DNA from: Knoellia sinensis KCTC 19936
Lineage (GTDB): Bacteria > Actinomycetota > Actinomycetes > Actinomycetales > Dermatophilaceae
Direction of reading: 5' to 3'
NCBI RefSeq assembly: GCF_000768705.1
Contig: NZ_AVPJ01000001.1
Location: forward strand, 248,001 to 312,000
Length of the DNA stretch: 64,000 nucleotides
Shown: piece after piece, positions 62,497 through 64,000 of the stretch
Layout of the letters: every line of letters starts with the position of its first letter
How positions within the stretch are numbered: position 1 is the first letter of the stretch
The notes under the pieces: model-generated
Seen by the model: only the letters and a program-made list of their open reading frames with translations
What the model was told of the DNA's origin: nothing
Databases searched by the model: none
Made by a program: the position numbers and the translations under genes

Positions 62497-62532
62497 CGTA
62501 TGCCGTCCGCTCACCCGAGCGGGCGGCATACG
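62497..62532. terminator. Bidirectional hairpin with GTATGCC arms
   Basis: CGTATGCCGTCCGCTC (62497-62512) pairs with 62517-62532 with one G-T pair; loop of 4. It separates convergent cvnD and the SpoIIE-type phosphatase gene. Confidence 0.8.
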
Positions 62533-62549
62533 TCGTAGCGCGGCTTCCG

Positions 62550-63659
62550 TCAGCGGCGCGTGATGACGAAGACGGCTCGGTCGTCGGCCTCGCCCGAGCG
62601 GGCTGACGAGACGACGGCGTCGGTGATCGAGTCGCCGTGGCGAATCATCGCGCCGGACGCCGCTCCGAGCATCCGGTCCGTGCCCTCGGTCAGGTCATGA
62701 CCGCGGGACTCGATGATGCCGTCCGAATAGATCATCAGCGCATCGCCCATGGTGAGCGTCCCGCGCGTCCGGGCGAAGGTCACCCCCTGCATGATGCCGA
62801 GGACAGGACCACGCCCGCCCTCCAGGATCTCCCACGTGCCCGTGCCGACGGAGTAGCGGACGGGCGCGGGGTGCCCGGCGTTGCCGACCGAGAATTCGCC
62901 CGTGTCGAGATTGACGTCGACGTGGACGGCCGTGGCGAATCCTTCTTCCCAGCCCTGCCGCACGAGATAGCTGTTGGCGGCGTTCAAGAAGGCGCTGGGC
63001 GGAAGGGAACCGAGCAGGGCACCGAGGGCGCCGGAGAGCAGCAGTGAGCGCGTCCCCGCCTCGCGGCCCTTGCCGCTGACGTCGACGAGGGCCACCTCGA
63101 GATGCCGTCCGTTGTGGGTCAGGTCCGCGACCATGAAGTCGCCGGAGAATCCTTCTCCGTGCGCTGAGTAGACCGCCGACTCGGCGGTCCACCCCTGGGG
63201 CAGGCCGGGGAGCTGGGCCGATCGCGCGATGCGGTCACGCAGCTCCACGAAGAGGTTCTCGCCGTGGAAGCCGGTCGATCCCACCCGCACCCGCGACGAC
63301 GACACGATCACCATCATGGCCATGAGGGCGAACATCGAGGAGACCATCAGGGTGCGCACCATGGCGGTCCCACCCAGCTGCGGCACCGTCGCCAGCACCC
63401 CGATGCCAATGAGGATGTAGAGCCCCACCAGATGGCGGTCCGACAGATAGAGGCCACTGAGCAGGACGAGCGGCGCGAGGGACACCAACGGGATGCGGGT
63501 CGGCCAGACCATGACTGCGAGCACGAAGAGCAGGGCGACGAACGCCAGGATCACGAAGACGACGCGGTCGCGACGTGGACCGACCGCGATGGCCGGATGG
63601 CCGAGGCGTCGCGTGAGCGCCGGGGTCCTGCGGGTGAGGACGCTGACGTCCGTAGCCAC
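62550..63659 (-). CDS. Membrane-anchored PP2C-type (SpoIIE) serine phosphatase
   Basis: 369 aa. About four to five N-terminal membrane helices (residues about 33-120), then a PPM/SpoIIE domain with metal-binding Asp in GEGFSGDFMVADL, VALVDVSGKG, VGNAGHPAPV and SDGIIES. Such enzymes dephosphorylate anti-sigma-factor antagonists. GTG 63659 is preferred over GTG 63665 because the AGGAG site is then 8-9 bp upstream. It is convergent with the conservon; a functional link is only suggested by position. Confidence 0.9.
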   Translation of the reverse strand: MATDVSVLTRRTPALTRRLGHPAIAVGPRRDRVVFVILAFVALLFVLAVMVWPTRIPLVSLAPLVLLSGLYLSDRHLVGLYILIGIGVLATVPQLGGTAMVRTLMVSSMFALMAMMVIVSSSRVRVGSTGFHGENLFVELRDRIARSAQLPGLPQGWTAESAVYSAHGEGFSGDFMVADLTHNGRHLEVALVDVSGKGREAGTRSLLLSGALGALLGSLPPSAFLNAANSYLVRQGWEEGFATAVHVDVNLDTGEFSVGNAGHPAPVRYSVGTGTWEILEGGRGPVLGIMQGVTFARTRGTLTMGDALMIYSDGIIESRGHDLTEGTDRMLGAASGAMIRHGDSITDAVVSSARSGEADDRAVFVITRR

Positions 63660-63740
63660 TGGCACTTCTCCTGTCGTGGGCTGCGTGCGGTCACATTAAC
63701 CCACGGGTAGCCACCCGCGAAAGGCCCGAAATGGCCCCCC

Positions 63741-64000
63741 TCAGGGCAGGTCGGGGAGGGTGGCGCTCTCTTCGTAGCCGCTGACCATGTCGATCCGGCG
63801 CTGGTGGCGCTCCTCGCCCGAGAAGGACGTGCCGAGGAAGGTGCGGACCATGGAGCGCGCCTCGTCGACCGTGTTCATGCGGCCGCCGATCGAGATGACC
63901 TGGGCGTTGTTGTGCTCACGCGCGAGCTGCGCCAGTTCGTCGTTGTAGCAGAGGGCTGCGCGCACGCCCGCCACCTTGTTGGCCGCCATCTGCTCGCCGT
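63741..64000 (-). CDS. rpiB: Ribose-5-phosphate isomerase B, C-terminal part
   Basis: Pentose-phosphate isomerase of the RpiB/LacAB family. Only the last ~86 codons are in the window and the 5' part lies beyond base 64000. GEQMAANKVAGVRAALCYND, LAREHNNAQVISIGGR and FLGTSFSGEERHQRRIDMV match the C-terminal half of RpiB. The helix ending is followed by ESATLPDLP and the stop. Confidence 0.92.
   Translation of the reverse strand, partial: GEQMAANKVAGVRAALCYNDELAQLAREHNNAQVISIGGRMNTVDEARSMVRTFLGTSFSGEERHQRRIDMVSGYEESATLPDLP

Noticed and set aside
5638-62532. GTATGCC hairpins as small transposable elements with terminal inverted repeats
   Set aside because: No target-site duplications seen, loops of only 3-10 bases, and positions fixed just after stops; terminator or uptake-type motif explains them better.

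Overview
The window is GC-rich (roughly 69-70% by eye) and densely coded, with many 4-bp start/stop overlaps and GTG/TTG starts. It holds typical actinobacterial blocks: a WXG100/EccC type VII secretion locus, a conservon, a T-box-controlled ileS, and a tig-clpP1-clpP2-clpX order. The most likely source is the chromosome of a Micrococcales member near Intrasporangiaceae (Janibacter/Knoellia/Phycicoccus-like); the family level is inference.

Layout. 1-5.5 kb (minus): start of lpdA, then the cell-wall elongation operon mreB-mreC-mreD-mrdA, with no rodA. 5.7-13.3 kb (minus): secreted M14 carboxypeptidase, ndk, DUF4233 protein, a small L7/L12-tail membrane protein, a pentapeptide-like protein, folC, VOC protein, AraC regulator and a fatty acid hydroxylase. 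13.4-16.7 kb: ileS, preceded by a T-box leader. 17.0-23.4 kb (plus): a cobalamin riboswitch followed by five coupled genes. Two encode secreted proteins (an alpha/alpha-barrel prenyltransferase-repeat protein with a LAXTG-type sortase tail, and a DUF4430-like protein) and three encode a complete ECF transporter (T, fused AA, S). I read this as a surface-anchored corrinoid capture and uptake system in which the two halves of mammalian intrinsic factor/transcobalamin are separate proteins. 23.5-25 kb: NUDIX-like protein and a PlsC acyltransferase under a double palindromic operator.

25.1-39.4 kb: a type VII (ESX-like) secretion locus with eccC, two eccD paralogues, eccB, two WXG100-size proteins, two mycosins and two helical accessory/substrate-like proteins. 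39.5-42.9 kb: valS and a YhhN protein. 42.9-47.9 kb: a C39-like cysteine-peptidase-fold protein, then a DUF4129 / membrane / MoxR / DUF58 / membrane operon. 48-55.6 kb: clpX, a secreted CxC protein, clpP2, clpP1, an MFS exporter with divergent LacI regulator, and tig. 55.8-57.3 kb: a frameshifted M43 metalloprotease gene, tRNA-Gly and tRNA-Pro. 57.3-64 kb: trmB, a four-gene conservon (kinase-like CvnA, roadblock CvnB, DUF742 CvnC, GTPase CvnD), a convergent SpoIIE-type phosphatase, and the 3' part of rpiB.

Two sequence-level patterns cross the whole window. (i) The heptamer GTATGCC/GGCATAC occurs about 39 times by eye, and six intergenic hairpins are built from facing copies, which resembles DNA-uptake-sequence terminators. 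(ii) Many genes have a TANNNT -10 box 6-8 bp before the start codon, indicating leaderless mRNAs; this helped fix several starts.
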